Assembly (NCBI GenBank): GCA_963817335.1 | Contig: CAWFNX010000005.1 | Location: forward strand, 62,001-126,000 | Reading direction: 5' to 3' | From: AV40 sp963817335 | Lineage (GTDB): Bacteria > Verrucomicrobiota > Verrucomicrobiia > Chthoniobacterales > UBA10450 | DNA: 64,000 bases | Part shown: positions 32,369 to 41,479 of the stretch, piece after piece | How the letters are laid out: each line of letters starts with the position of its first letter | Position numbering within the stretch: the first letter of the stretch is position 1 | Position numbers and translations under genes: made by a program | Notes under the pieces: generated by a model | What the model was told of the DNA's origin: nothing | Databases searched by the model: none | What the model saw: the letters and a program-made list of their open reading frames with translations, nothing else

Positions 32369-33820
32369 TCATCTGAGAAATCTCATTGCCTCGACCGCCG
32401 GTTGAATCCGATCCAGCAAGATTTTTGGATAAAGTCCGACCGCCACCGTGGCAAACATCAGCAGACTGGCGCCGATTTTTTCCGGAATCGTTATCGGTTC
32501 CAATTGCGGCGCGTCAGTCGTTGCTGCTGCGTCGGCGTCGAAGAAAGTGCGTTTCAATGCGCGCAAGGTGAACGCGGCCACCAGCACCATGCCCGCACCC
32601 ACGATCCAGACCGCAACTGGATACGCTTTCCAGACGCCGATGAGGATGGTGATTTCCGCGGCGAAGCCACTAAAACCGGGAATGCCCAGCGAAGCCGCCG
32701 AAGCAACGACAAAAGTGAACGCCGCAAACGGGAGCGCGCGGCGAAGGTTCATCGTGGAAAGCGTATCCAGATCACGGGTGTGGGTGCGTCGATAGATCAT
32801 GGTGCCGGCCACGGCGAAGAGAAGTGCGCCGATCACGCCGTGGGAGAACATTTGCAACACCGCCCCGGAAACGCCGAAGACATTCGCGGTCGTCAGCCCA
32901 AGTAAGACAAATCCCATGTGGCTGACACTTGAATAACCGATCACGAATTTCAGATCGCTCTGACGCAACGCGACCGCGGCGGCATAAACAATTCCGATAA
33001 CGGCGAGGACCGCGAAGGTCGTGCGCCACATTTGAAAACCTTCGGGGAAAAGATTCAGCGCTACGCGCAACGCGGCGTAAGCGCCCAGCTTCATCACGAT
33101 TCCCGCGAGCAACATTGAGCCAGCCGTCGGCGCTGCCACGTGACCAGTCGGCGCCCAAGTGTGCAATGGCCAGATGCCGGCCAGCACCGCGAACCCTAGA
33201 AAGAGTACCGGAAAGGCCCACGATTGCAGCTGCGACGGAAATTGGAACTGCGAGAGTTGATTTAAATCGAACGAACCACCGGCGATGTAAGCGGCGATGA
33301 CGCCGAGAAAAACCAGCGCGCCGCCGAAAAACGAATACAGCGTCAATTTCATCGCGCCGTACTCCTTGTTGGTGGAACCGAAGATCGCGATCAGGAAATA
33401 TTTCGGAACGATGACCAGCTCGTAGAACAGAAAGAGTAGAAAAAGATCGGCGCTGAGAAAAACGCCGTAAGAACCGCCGACCACGAGGAGAAGCCAGAAA
33501 AAGAACTCCTTGGCGCGCTCGTTGGCCTCCCAGGAAAATAAGATTGCGCTAATCGCGGCCAGGCCGGTCACAAGAATCAGCGTCAAACTGATCCCGTCGA
33601 GGGCGAGATGGTAATTCATTCCCAACGCCGGAATCCACGGAACGCTGACAATCGTCGTGAAATGACTCAGATCGACTTCGGGACGGAAAAATGTCGCCAG
33701 CGTGACGGCGAAACCTGCCGTCACGGCGACTAGCGCAATCCAGCGCGCGAAAGCTCGCGGCAGCAACAAAACGATGATGGCGCCGGCGAAGGTGAGGTAA
33801 ATCGTCCAGGCGATCATCAC
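32369..33820 (-). CDS. nuoM: NADH-quinone oxidoreductase subunit M, second copy (NuoM2)
   Basis: 483 residues with about 14 helices. It has the Glu of the fifth helix (LFYELVIVPKYFLIAIFG) and the later Lys (AGIVMKLGAY). In the seventh-helix motif, however, the usual K-x-P-x-x-P-x-H-x-W is FAVLAGIWPLHTWAPTGH, so the pump lysine is Leu and LPDA is APTG. The neighbouring NuoM1 keeps AVKVPIFPFHTWLPDA. This copy may therefore pump differently or serve mainly as a structural extender of the membrane arm. It lies two bases after nuoM1 and before nuoN. Confidence 0.93.
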   Translation of the reverse strand: MMIAWTIYLTFAGAIIVLLLPRAFARWIALVAVTAGFAVTLATFFRPEVDLSHFTTIVSVPWIPALGMNYHLALDGISLTLILVTGLAAISAILFSWEANERAKEFFFWLLLVVGGSYGVFLSADLFLLFLFYELVIVPKYFLIAIFGSTNKEYGAMKLTLYSFFGGALVFLGVIAAYIAGGSFDLNQLSQFQFPSQLQSWAFPVLFLGFAVLAGIWPLHTWAPTGHVAAPTAGSMLLAGIVMKLGAYAALRVALNLFPEGFQMWRTTFAVLAVIGIVYAAAVALRQSDLKFVIGYSSVSHMGFVLLGLTTANVFGVSGAVLQMFSHGVIGALLFAVAGTMIYRRTHTRDLDTLSTMNLRRALPFAAFTFVVASAASLGIPGFSGFAAEITILIGVWKAYPVAVWIVGAGMVLVAAFTLRALKRTFFDADAAATTDAPQLEPITIPEKIGASLLMFATVAVGLYPKILLDRIQPAVEAMRFLR

Positions 33821-33822
33821 GC

Positions 33823-35295
33823 TTAGCTAAACAAGCGCGCCATGTGCGCCACGGTCGCGTTGAACGTGTTGAAGATGAACTGTGGATTGAGGCCGATCGC
33901 GAACATCAAAAGCGTGACTGGAACAATGACGAACTTCTCGCGGAGAAGGAGATCGGGGAATCGGGCGCAACTTTCGACGAGCGGGCCGCTGAAGAGCGAC
34001 TGCATCGCGCGCATAAAGGTGACCGCCGTGAAAAGCAAACCGATCACCGCGATCGCTGTGAAGCCGGCGGCCGCCGCGAACGAACCTTTGAAAATCAAGA
34101 ATTCGCCGATGAAACCGTTAAGCCCGGGCAGGCCTAACGACGAAAACATAGCCACGCTCATCCAACCGCACAGCAGTGGTGTGCATTGCATCAGGCCGCC
34201 GAAATCATCGATCCCGCGCGACCCGCGTCGCTGTTCCAATAAGCCGACAAAATAGAACAGCGCCGCGGCGGTGATTCCGTGATTGAAGATTTGCAGGAAC
34301 ACTCCGCTTAAGGCTGCGTGCTTGTCGATCAACGCCGGCGTCGGGCCCGCGGTGATCGCGAACAATCCGAGCAGGCAATAACCGAGATGATTGATCGACA
34401 AATAGGCGACCATGCGTTTGAGATCCCGTTGCGCCCAGGCTGCCAGCGGCGCGAACACGATGGAGCAAACCACCAGCGTGAGTATCCACGGCCAGGCAAT
34501 TTTGATTTCATTCGGAAACAGTGGAACGAGCAACCGGATGAAACCGTAGACGCCCATTTTTGAAAGAGTGCCGGTGAGAACCATCGATACACCGGTGGGT
34601 GCCGTTTGATAGGCGTCCGGCAACCAGGTGTGAAATGGGAAAATGGGAACTTTGACCGCCAGTCCGAGGAAAATTGCCCCGAAGACGAACCATCGGACGT
34701 TGCCGGTAAGCAACCCGGCCTTGCCGAGCTCGGCGAGCTTCGCGAAATCGAATGTTCCTTTGGCAAAATAAATCCCGAGGAACGCGAGCAACATGGCGAC
34801 GCTGCCCAGAAATGTGTAGAGGAAGAATTTTACTGCGGCATAGTCACGATTCTCGCCGCCGTAAATTTTGATCAGCAGGAACGCGGGAACCAGGCTCATT
34901 TCGTAAAACAAAAACCAGAGAACAAAATTCTGGGCGGTGAACGTGCCGTAGAGCGCTGACTGCATCACCAGCATCAAGGCGCAGGCTCCGCGCTCCAGTT
35001 TTTCGGCGCAAAACGCGAACGGAAAGACGACCGACGTCAGCAAAACCAGCAACAAACTCAGCCCGTCGACGCCGACCAGATATTCGGCGCCAATCGACGG
35101 AATCCAGGTATGGCGTTCGATCAATTGCAGCCCAGGCGCGGTCGGATCGAATTTTTGCCAGAGCATCAACGCGTAAAACAGTGAGATGGCGTTGAAAATC
35201 AGCGCAACGACGCGCGGATTCTTCGCGTGCCCGATGTAAAGCACGATCGCGCCGGCGACGGGAATGAGGATGAGAGCGGTGATCAGGCCAACCAT
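33823..35295 (-). CDS. nuoM: NADH-quinone oxidoreductase subunit M, first copy (NuoM1)
   Basis: 490 residues with about 14 helices. It is an antiporter-like subunit with all expected charges: the Glu in WFLFYEMSLVPAF, the Lys in AVKVPIFPFHTWLPDA, the Lys in LTGTLSKMGVYG, and the conserved region SINHLGYCLLGLFA. It overlaps the end of nuoL by 13 bases and is followed after two bases by the second nuoM. Its divergence from NuoM2 is large, so the duplication is old. Complex I with two NuoM subunits (2M type) is known from nitrite oxidisers and some other lineages. Confidence 0.94.
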   Translation of the reverse strand: MVGLITALILIPVAGAIVLYIGHAKNPRVVALIFNAISLFYALMLWQKFDPTAPGLQLIERHTWIPSIGAEYLVGVDGLSLLLVLLTSVVFPFAFCAEKLERGACALMLVMQSALYGTFTAQNFVLWFLFYEMSLVPAFLLIKIYGGENRDYAAVKFFLYTFLGSVAMLLAFLGIYFAKGTFDFAKLAELGKAGLLTGNVRWFVFGAIFLGLAVKVPIFPFHTWLPDAYQTAPTGVSMVLTGTLSKMGVYGFIRLLVPLFPNEIKIAWPWILTLVVCSIVFAPLAAWAQRDLKRMVAYLSINHLGYCLLGLFAITAGPTPALIDKHAALSGVFLQIFNHGITAAALFYFVGLLEQRRGSRGIDDFGGLMQCTPLLCGWMSVAMFSSLGLPGLNGFIGEFLIFKGSFAAAAGFTAIAVIGLLFTAVTFMRAMQSLFSGPLVESCARFPDLLLREKFVIVPVTLLMFAIGLNPQFIFNTFNATVAHMARLFS

Positions 35296-37274
35296 GCGTA
35301 AAATAGAATGATCGCAAGCATTCCAACGGCGATTGCGCCGAGATAAATTCGGATTTGTCCGGAGTGCAGGACCGACATCACGCGGCCGACCCCGCGTGCG
35401 CCGCTCGTCGCTCCGTCGACACTCGGGTTAATAATTCCTTCGTCAGTTCCTGCGGTGATTGCACCTGTCAGCCGTCCGATTGCGCCGATCAGCCGAACCA
35501 GTCCATCCCAAATGTAACGATCCATCCAATCGGAAATGCGCGCCGCAAACTTTGACAACGCGATGATCGTGTATTGGTAAAGTTCGTCGATCCACATTTT
35601 ATTTTCGAGAAGTCGAAACAGGCCGGGAAGTTTTTGCTGAAGTGGATCTACATCTCCGATCCGCCGATACAGCCAGACGCCGATCGCGATACCCGCGCCG
35701 ACGAGCGCAAGCGAGAGGATGATCGCGGTATCAGACAAGAAAGACGCATCAAAATATGCAGTTTGTCCGTTTAAATACCTGTTCAGCCACGGCCATGCGG
35801 GCGTAACGATGAAACTCAGAAGAATTGTGAATGCCGCGAGGACAATGAGCGGAATCGTCATCACCCTCGGCGATTCGTGCGCTTCGTTCGCCTGGGCGCG
35901 GGGATTTCCGAAAAAGACGAACATCATCTGCCGCGTCATGTAGAGCGCAGTCAAAATTACGCCGAGCAGCAACAAATAGTACGGAACTTGCGATGCCGGC
36001 CAGTGCGCGGTCTCGTCCAGGACTTCTTCTTTGGTCCAGCCACCGGAGAAGAAAACCGGGACGCCGCTCAGCGCCATCATTCCGATCGCGTAAGTCGCGA
36101 ACGTAATCGGCGTTAATTTTCGAAGGCCGCCCATTTTTCGAATGTCCTGTTCGTGATGAAGTCCGTGAATGACCGAACCGGCACCGAGAAACAGCAGCGC
36201 CTTGAAAAATCCGTGTGCCAGCAAATGCATGATCCCGGCCGCGACGCCGCCCACACCTAACGACACCATCATCAGGCCAAGTTGTGAAACGGTGGAGTAG
36301 GCCAGAATGCGTTTGATATCCGATTGCGCGATCGCGATGAGCGCGGCCATCAATCCGGTGATCACACCGATCCAAACGACAACGGTAAGAGAAGGGCTTA
36401 CGCCTCTTATCGCGCCGACCGCAAAAATGGGATAAATCCGAGCGACTAAAAACACTCCAGCCGCAACCATCGTTGCGGCATGGATCAAGGCACTGACCGG
36501 AGTCGGACCTTCCATCGCATCCGGCAACCAAACGTGAAGCGGGAATTGTCCGGACTTGCCGACCGCGCCACAAAAAATCAAAAGCGCGATGAAGGTGGCA
36601 CTCGCGCCGAGAACGGCGGTGTTTTCAAGACAGCCGGTATTGTTGTCATAGAAGAGAAGCGTGCCGCTCTTTTGATAGAGCCAAAGAATTCCCAGGAAAA
36701 ATCCCATGTCGCCGATGCGCGTGGTGATAAATGCTTTTTTGGCCGCGGCCGCGGCGCTCGGTCGTTCGATCCAAAATCCAATTAACAAATAGGAAGCGAG
36801 ACCGACTAGCTCCCAGAAGACGAACAGCAGGAGTAAGCTGTTGGCGACGACCACGCCGAGCATCGCGCCCGAAAAAAACGAGAGATAGGCAAAGAACCGG
36901 GAGAAATTCTTGTCTTCGGCCATGTAACCAATGCTGAAAACAAAAATGCAAAGACCGACGAAGGTGATCATCAAAAGCATCGCCGCGCCGAGTGGATCGA
37001 GAACGAAGCCGACGCGCAGCGGCACGTCTCCAAACACGAACCAGGTAAAATTGTTGACGGCGCGAAACACGTGAGATGGCTCTCCTTTTGTCGCGATTGC
37101 CCCGAGCGTCGGCACAAAGGCAAGGATCGACAGCGTCAACGCCACGGCTTGCCCAAGCACCGCCACTAATGCGGAAATGAGTCGAACACGCTTTCCAAAG
37201 CCGAGAATCAACAGCGCAGCGACAATCGGCGTCGCCGGAATCAGCCAGATATCGTTCACAATCCAGGAACTCAT
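35283..37274 (-). CDS. nuoL: NADH-quinone oxidoreductase subunit L
   Basis: 663 residues, about 50 more than the E. coli protein. It is an antiporter-like subunit with the lateral helix that spans the membrane arm. Core motifs are FVFWELVGLASYLLIGFW with the Glu, GAVGKSGQFPLHVWLPDAM with the Lys, GPTPVSALIHAATMV, and TVSQLGLMM. The C-terminal part contains LFRLLENKMWIDELYQYTI and a last helix (IYLGAIAVGMLAIILFYAWL). The extra length would suit an arm lengthened by a second NuoM. Its ATG overlaps the nuoK stop as ATGA. Confidence 0.95.
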   Translation of the reverse strand: MSSWIVNDIWLIPATPIVAALLILGFGKRVRLISALVAVLGQAVALTLSILAFVPTLGAIATKGEPSHVFRAVNNFTWFVFGDVPLRVGFVLDPLGAAMLLMITFVGLCIFVFSIGYMAEDKNFSRFFAYLSFFSGAMLGVVVANSLLLLFVFWELVGLASYLLIGFWIERPSAAAAAKKAFITTRIGDMGFFLGILWLYQKSGTLLFYDNNTGCLENTAVLGASATFIALLIFCGAVGKSGQFPLHVWLPDAMEGPTPVSALIHAATMVAAGVFLVARIYPIFAVGAIRGVSPSLTVVVWIGVITGLMAALIAIAQSDIKRILAYSTVSQLGLMMVSLGVGGVAAGIMHLLAHGFFKALLFLGAGSVIHGLHHEQDIRKMGGLRKLTPITFATYAIGMMALSGVPVFFSGGWTKEEVLDETAHWPASQVPYYLLLLGVILTALYMTRQMMFVFFGNPRAQANEAHESPRVMTIPLIVLAAFTILLSFIVTPAWPWLNRYLNGQTAYFDASFLSDTAIILSLALVGAGIAIGVWLYRRIGDVDPLQQKLPGLFRLLENKMWIDELYQYTIIALSKFAARISDWMDRYIWDGLVRLIGAIGRLTGAITAGTDEGIINPSVDGATSGARGVGRVMSVLHSGQIRIYLGAIAVGMLAIILFYAWLA

Positions 37275-37585
37275 CCTTTGAGCTTGTCGAGTTGATCGAC
37301 GTTCGTGGTTCGGAAGTGACGATAAACTGCGATCACCATGGCCAGACCGACCGCGGCTTCAGCGGCGGCGATGGCGATCGAAAAAATTGCGACCATCACA
37401 CCGACTGGATAAGGCGATCGCGGGCCGAACCGCCAGAACGCGATGAAGTTCAAGTTAGCCGCGGCAAGCATCATCTCGATGCCGATCAAAATAAAAATGG
37501 CGTGACGTCGGCTGAGCGCTGCCAGCAACCCAATGGAAAACAGGGCCGCCGACACGATGAGGAAAACTTGAAGCGTTGTTATCAT
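37271..37585 (-). CDS. nuoK: NADH-quinone oxidoreductase subunit K
   Basis: 104 residues with three helices. Conserved membrane Glu residues are in LIGIEMMLAAANLNFIAF and AIAAAEAAVGLAMVIAVY, both part of the central proton path. The length is normal. It is coupled to nuoL by an ATGA overlap but separated from nuoJ by a 196-bp repeat spacer. Confidence 0.95.
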   Translation of the reverse strand: MITTLQVFLIVSAALFSIGLLAALSRRHAIFILIGIEMMLAAANLNFIAFWRFGPRSPYPVGVMVAIFSIAIAAAEAAVGLAMVIAVYRHFRTTNVDQLDKLKG

Positions 37586-37781
37586 TGCGTTTCGATTTGG
37601 AATGGGGAGAGCATGCGCCGCGCATGCAAACGCCAGTCCGGCTCGGACCGATCGCGCCCTCGCGATAGCGAACTTTTTGTATAAATTTCTGCTGTTGGCC
37701 GTCGAAGCAGACTTTTCGGCGAGGCGCCGAAAAGGACACGCGAGGGCGCGTGTGCTCCCCAGATGCGGAAGATCGACAATG
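37586..37781. repeat. 196-bp repeat spacer splitting nuoJ from nuoK
   Basis: Contains GCATGCGCCGCGCATGC (about 37611), the 17-mer CCAGTCCGGCTCGGACC (37633-37649), CGCGCCCTCGCGATAGCG (about 37652), TTTTCGGCGAGGCGCCGAAAA (about 37714) and CACGCGAGGGCGCGTGTG (about 37737). All are hairpin-forming. It may attenuate or process the nuo transcript. Confidence 0.65.
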
Positions 37782-38267
37782 TCATTCGCGGTTGTCCTCC
37801 ATTACCAAAACAAGCGCGCCGACGAGCGCCGCGGTCAGCAGAACCCCTACGCAAAGCAACGGCCAGACATAACCGGTCATCAGCGCCTCGCCGATTTGTT
37901 TGACGGTCAACGCTCGAATGGCCAACGCCGCAATCGAAATCGTTGGTGTCTTGAGGATCGCCCAAATCAAGCAGGCGAAAACGCCGGCGGCCACCAGCAC
38001 TCCACCCCACTTGAATCCGTGGCGTTCCTCGGCATCGCGACGGGTCAGTAAAATCGTAAACACGATCAGCACGGCGACCGCGCCGACGTAAACGAAAACC
38101 TGCACCAGTCCGACAAACTCGGCGCCAAGCAAAAAGAAGAACGCGGCTATGCCGATAAACATTGCTGCGAAGCTTAAAGCCGCGTGCATCAGCCGCGGAT
38201 TGGTCGCGGCCGCGAGCGCGAATGTCAGGGTGAAAATAGCGATGATGGAGAAGACGACGGGGTTCAT
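37782..38267 (-). CDS. nuoJ: NADH-quinone oxidoreductase subunit J
   Basis: 161 residues from ATG 38267, overlapping the nuoH stop as ATGA; the longer upstream frame lies inside nuoH. Five helices are seen, with the pi-bulge-type helix GLVQVFVYVGAVAVLIVFTI characteristic of NuoJ. The C-terminus ends LVGALVLVMEDNRE. Confidence 0.94.
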   Translation of the reverse strand: MNPVVFSIIAIFTLTFALAAATNPRLMHAALSFAAMFIGIAAFFFLLGAEFVGLVQVFVYVGAVAVLIVFTILLTRRDAEERHGFKWGGVLVAAGVFACLIWAILKTPTISIAALAIRALTVKQIGEALMTGYVWPLLCVGVLLTAALVGALVLVMEDNRE

Positions 38268-39454
38268 TCGGCGAAACGATAAGTGCGCGGCGCGAATTTT
38301 CGGCGGGTGTCGAGGAGGAGCGAAAGGACGAAGTAAACCACGGCAACGATCGCGAACGACCAGAGCCAGCCTGCCAAGCGCCGGCCGTTGTAGTGCCACA
38401 CTGCCGCCGCAACCAGGCAAGTGAATGCCATCGGCAACATGAACTTCCAGGCAAAGTTCATCATCTGATCCACGCGAATTCGAGGCAGCGTGCCGCGGAT
38501 CCAGACGAACATGAAAAGCAACACGGACAATTTGGCGAAGAACCAGACGTAGGACGGGATAAATCCAAGCCAGGGCAGCGGCGCGTGCCAGCCACCAAGG
38601 AACAGGGTCACCGCTAGTCCGCTGACCGCAAACATTCCCAGATATTCCGCCAGAAAAAAGGTGGCGTACTTGAAACCGGAATATTCGGTCATGTGTCCGG
38701 CCACGATTTCAGATTCGCCTTCAGGCACATCGAACGGTGTGCGGTTCGATTCCACCAAACCGGACACGAAAAACAAAATGAAAGCGGTGGCGCCCCACGG
38801 CGTCAGAACAAACCAATGCGGAAGGAAGCCGAAATGATAATACCTTTGGGCGAAAACAATTTTGTCGGGATTGAGTGAGCCAACGACCATGATGACGGGC
38901 AACACGGTGATGATGAGCGGCAACTCGTAGCTGATCATCTGGGCAATCGCTCGCATCGCCCCAAGCAGGGAGAATTTGTTGTTGCTGCCCCAACCCGCCA
39001 TGAACACGGCGAGCTCCGTGGTTGATCCGACCGCGAAGAAAAACAGAATTCCGCCGTCGATGACAAAAGGCGTCATGTTTCGGCCGTAAGGGATGACCCC
39101 GAGGGCGAGAATTGCCGCCGCCGCGATCAAGATCGGCGCCATAAAATGGACCACCTTGTCCGCGCGCAACGGAACGATGTCTTCCTTGATTAACATTTTG
39201 ATCCCGTCAGCGACCGGCTGGAAAAGACCGCAGGGTCCGACCCGATTTGGGCCGTAGCGGTTTTGAATGCGACCGAGAATTTTTCGCTCGAGCACCGACA
39301 TCAGGGCAAAGAGCGTCAGGAAAACTCCGAGGACGGCAGCGATGTTGAGAAGACTCGAAACGATTTGGATCAGCCAGTCAGGAGCATGGCTTTCCAGCGG
39401 CGAAAGCAGCCACTGTTTTGCATGGACAAAGACTTGGTCGACTGAATTCGCCAT
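38264..39454 (-). CDS. nuoH: NADH-quinone oxidoreductase subunit H
   Basis: 396 residues from ATG 39454; the upstream codons lie in a repeat. It forms the quinone channel at the junction of membrane and peripheral arms. Diagnostic stretches are LERKILGRIQNRYGPNRVGP, FQPVADGIKMLIKEDIVP, FDVPEGESEIVAGHMTEYSG with its Glu cluster, and RGTLPRIRVDQMMNFAWK. It is slightly longer than E. coli NuoH. It is first in the minus-strand block and divergent from nuoA across a repeat-filled promoter region. Confidence 0.95.
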   Translation of the reverse strand: MANSVDQVFVHAKQWLLSPLESHAPDWLIQIVSSLLNIAAVLGVFLTLFALMSVLERKILGRIQNRYGPNRVGPCGLFQPVADGIKMLIKEDIVPLRADKVVHFMAPILIAAAAILALGVIPYGRNMTPFVIDGGILFFFAVGSTTELAVFMAGWGSNNKFSLLGAMRAIAQMISYELPLIITVLPVIMVVGSLNPDKIVFAQRYYHFGFLPHWFVLTPWGATAFILFFVSGLVESNRTPFDVPEGESEIVAGHMTEYSGFKYATFFLAEYLGMFAVSGLAVTLFLGGWHAPLPWLGFIPSYVWFFAKLSVLLFMFVWIRGTLPRIRVDQMMNFAWKFMLPMAFTCLVAAAVWHYNGRRLAGWLWSFAIVAVVYFVLSLLLDTRRKFAPRTYRFAE

Positions 39455-39570
39455 TTTTAGGTTGCCACCGATTAACACAGATGAAACACAGATCAAAGAG
39501 TAGTAGTATTCTTTCTATCGATCAGTGTAAATCTGTGTCGATCTGTGGCTGAATTGTCGATCTTTCATTC
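39455..39570. promoter_or_regulatory. Divergent nuoH/nuoA promoter region, mostly repeat
   Basis: The 116 bases must contain the promoters of both nuo blocks, yet most of it (about 39464-39550) is a GATTAACACAGATGAAACAC / GTGTAAATCTGTGTCGATCTG repeat of a kind found at other sites in the window. I could not pick out convincing -35/-10 boxes. Confidence 0.4.
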
Positions 39571-39945
39571 ATGACGCCGAATCCTTACTTGTTCATCGTG
39601 GTGTTCGCGGGCGTGGCCGTTACCTTTCCACTGCTGCCGCTGGCGCTGGCCTGGTGCTGGCGAAGATTTTTTCAGCCGCCCAAGCCGGGCGCAGAGAAAA
39701 ATGCGATTTACGAATGTGGCGTCGAGTCGATCGGCGATGCCCACGTTCAATTCCGGTCTCAATATTATCTCTACGCGATCATTTTTTTGATCTTCGATGT
39801 GGAAGCGATCTTTCTGGTGCCGTTTGCCGTAGCGTTCACGGGTTTGCCGTTCGGCGCATTCATCTCTCTGCTCGTATTTTTGCTGTTATTGATCGAAGGC
39901 CTGGTTTGGGCGTGGGGCAAAGGTTGTTTAAATTGGGCCAAGTAA
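39571..39945 (+). CDS. nuoA: NADH-quinone oxidoreductase subunit A
   Basis: 124 residues with three helices. Family motifs: YECGVESIGDAHVQFRSQYY with the conserved Cys loop, and LIFDVEAIFLVPFAVAF with the acidic pair. It is the first gene of the plus-strand nuo block. Confidence 0.95.
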   Translation: MTPNPYLFIVVFAGVAVTFPLLPLALAWCWRRFFQPPKPGAEKNAIYECGVESIGDAHVQFRSQYYLYAIIFLIFDVEAIFLVPFAVAFTGLPFGAFISLLVFLLLLIEGLVWAWGKGCLNWAK

Positions 39946-39954
39946 AATCAGAAA

Positions 39955-40034
39955 AATGAATTCGGAACCCAGGAAGCCAGGAAAATTTTATTATTCATCC
40001 TGGTTTCCTGGCTTCTGAATTAAATTGGACAAGA
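39955..40034. repeat. TTCCTGGCTTC repeat between nuoA and nuoB
   Basis: Inverted pair AATTCGGAACCCAGGAAGCC and GGTTTCCTGGCTTCTGAATT, able to form a stem-loop inside the operon. The same unit occurs near 12.9, 18.4, 19.6 and 21.9 kb. Confidence 0.65.
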
Positions 40035-40658
40035 ATGAGCGAGGCAATTGACGAAAAGTTGCGCAATGAACTGCAGCGCCAGGGCATTTGGGTCACTTCG
40101 ATGCAGGAGCTCTACAATTGGGGCCGCAAAAATTCGATCTGGCCGCTGCAATTCGGGCTCGCCTGTTGCGCGATTGAGATGATCGCAACCGCCGCGTCGC
40201 GGTACGACCTAGCGCGTTTCGGCGGCGAAGTTTTCCGGCCCTCGCCGCGGCAAGCCGATCTGATGATTGTCGCCGGCACGGTGACCAAGAAAATGGCGCC
40301 CCAAATCGTACGGCTTTACAACCAGATGCCCGACCCGAAATATGTGATTTCGATGGGGGCGTGCGCGATTTCGGGCGGCCCATTCAAGCAGGGCTACAAC
40401 GTTCTCAAGGGAATCGATCGTTACATTCCGGTCGACGTTTATATTCCTGGATGTCCGCCGCGGCCGGAAGCGTTGCTTCATGCTTTCATGGAATTGCAGA
40501 AGAAAATCGACAGCCAGAAATTGCGCGGCGCGGACAAGGCCGCATTCCTGAAACCGGAACAGCCGAGCGAATTTCCGGTTCCGGCGTTCGGCGAACACGA
40601 TTTGAATCCGCCGGCGAATCCGAAGACTTACCATCCGCCGAAACTCGATCGCGTATGA
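40035..40658 (+). CDS. nuoB: NADH-quinone oxidoreductase subunit B
   Basis: 207 residues. It carries cluster N2, the last iron-sulfur centre before quinone. The ligand motifs are GLACCAIEMIATAASRYDLA, MGACAISGGPF and PGCPPRPEALLHAF, and all are intact. The Pro-rich C-terminal tail (PPANPKTYHPPKLDRV) is longer than in E. coli. Cytoplasmic side of the membrane. Confidence 0.96.
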   Translation: MSEAIDEKLRNELQRQGIWVTSMQELYNWGRKNSIWPLQFGLACCAIEMIATAASRYDLARFGGEVFRPSPRQADLMIVAGTVTKKMAPQIVRLYNQMPDPKYVISMGACAISGGPFKQGYNVLKGIDRYIPVDVYIPGCPPRPEALLHAFMELQKKIDSQKLRGADKAAFLKPEQPSEFPVPAFGEHDLNPPANPKTYHPPKLDRV

Positions 40659-40669
40659 AAGGTGGAACG

Positions 40670-40792
40670 CGATCTCCGAGCGCGTTGGTAGGGTCATCGC
40701 GCTGCGATGACCGCGGTCGGCGCAGCGCGCCGACCCTACCCAGTCAAAAATCGTCCTCGGAGAGGCCGATCCACCTCGGAGCTGTTTGAAAC
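40670..40792. repeat. Nested hairpin spacer between nuoB and nuoC
   Basis: GTAGGGTCATCGC / GCGATGACC and GGTCGGCGCAGCGCGCCGACC lie inside an outer GTAGGGT...ACCCTAC pair (about 40689-40739). It falls within a nuo operon and could act as an RNA-processing or attenuation site. Confidence 0.6.
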
Positions 40793-41479
40793 GTGGAAAC
40801 TCTTGAGCAGATCAAAAACCGGGCGGAGCTGGCCGCGCGCGGGGCAAAGATCGAGATCATCGTTAACCCCGGACCGGCCCAACAGTCGTCGTTCTTGATC
40901 GACAACGAGCATGCCGTAGCGGTTGCAAGGTTTCTTCGCGACCATCCGGCGCTGAGTTTTGATTTTTGTTCGAATGTCACCGGCGTCGATTGGCTTGATC
41001 GAACGGTGAAGAAAACGACCAAGGTGAAACAAACAGTCGACGGCGTTGAGAAAGAAGTCGACCAGACCAGCGAGGAGAAAATTCCCGGTTATCTCGAAGC
41101 CGTGTATCACCTCTACTCAATCAAGCTCAAACACGGTCCGCTCATTATTAGAATGCGGACCGCGAATCGCGCAGATGGCACGCATTTGCCATCGCTCACC
41201 CCGGTGTGGCGAAGCGCCGAACTTCAGGAGCGCGAAATCTTCGATCTCTACGGCGTCCACTTCGACGGGCATCCCGATCTGCGGCGGATTTTGATGTGGG
41301 ACGAGTTCAAAGATCATCCGATGCGCAAGGATTACGTGCCGCCGGACGATTTCGAGTGGGAACCGACCGCGCACGATGAAGTCCTGGAGCGCGCCAAGCA
41401 GCATTATCCACCGCGGCCAGCGCTGGATGGAGCAGAACAAATTACGTCGCACAGCGACGTGGCTACACCAAACAAATGA
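40793..41479 (+). CDS. nuoC: NADH-quinone oxidoreductase subunit C
   Basis: 228 residues from GTG 40793. The 30-kDa subunit signature is SLTPVWRSAELQEREIFDLY, then GVHFDGHPDLRRILMWDEF and HPMRKDY. A lysine/glutamate-rich insertion (KKTTKVKQTVDGVEKEVDQT) interrupts the N-terminal half. Its stop overlaps the nuoD ATG (ATGA). Confidence 0.94.
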   Translation: METLEQIKNRAELAARGAKIEIIVNPGPAQQSSFLIDNEHAVAVARFLRDHPALSFDFCSNVTGVDWLDRTVKKTTKVKQTVDGVEKEVDQTSEEKIPGYLEAVYHLYSIKLKHGPLIIRMRTANRADGTHLPSLTPVWRSAELQEREIFDLYGVHFDGHPDLRRILMWDEFKDHPMRKDYVPPDDFEWEPTAHDEVLERAKQHYPPRPALDGAEQITSHSDVATPNK

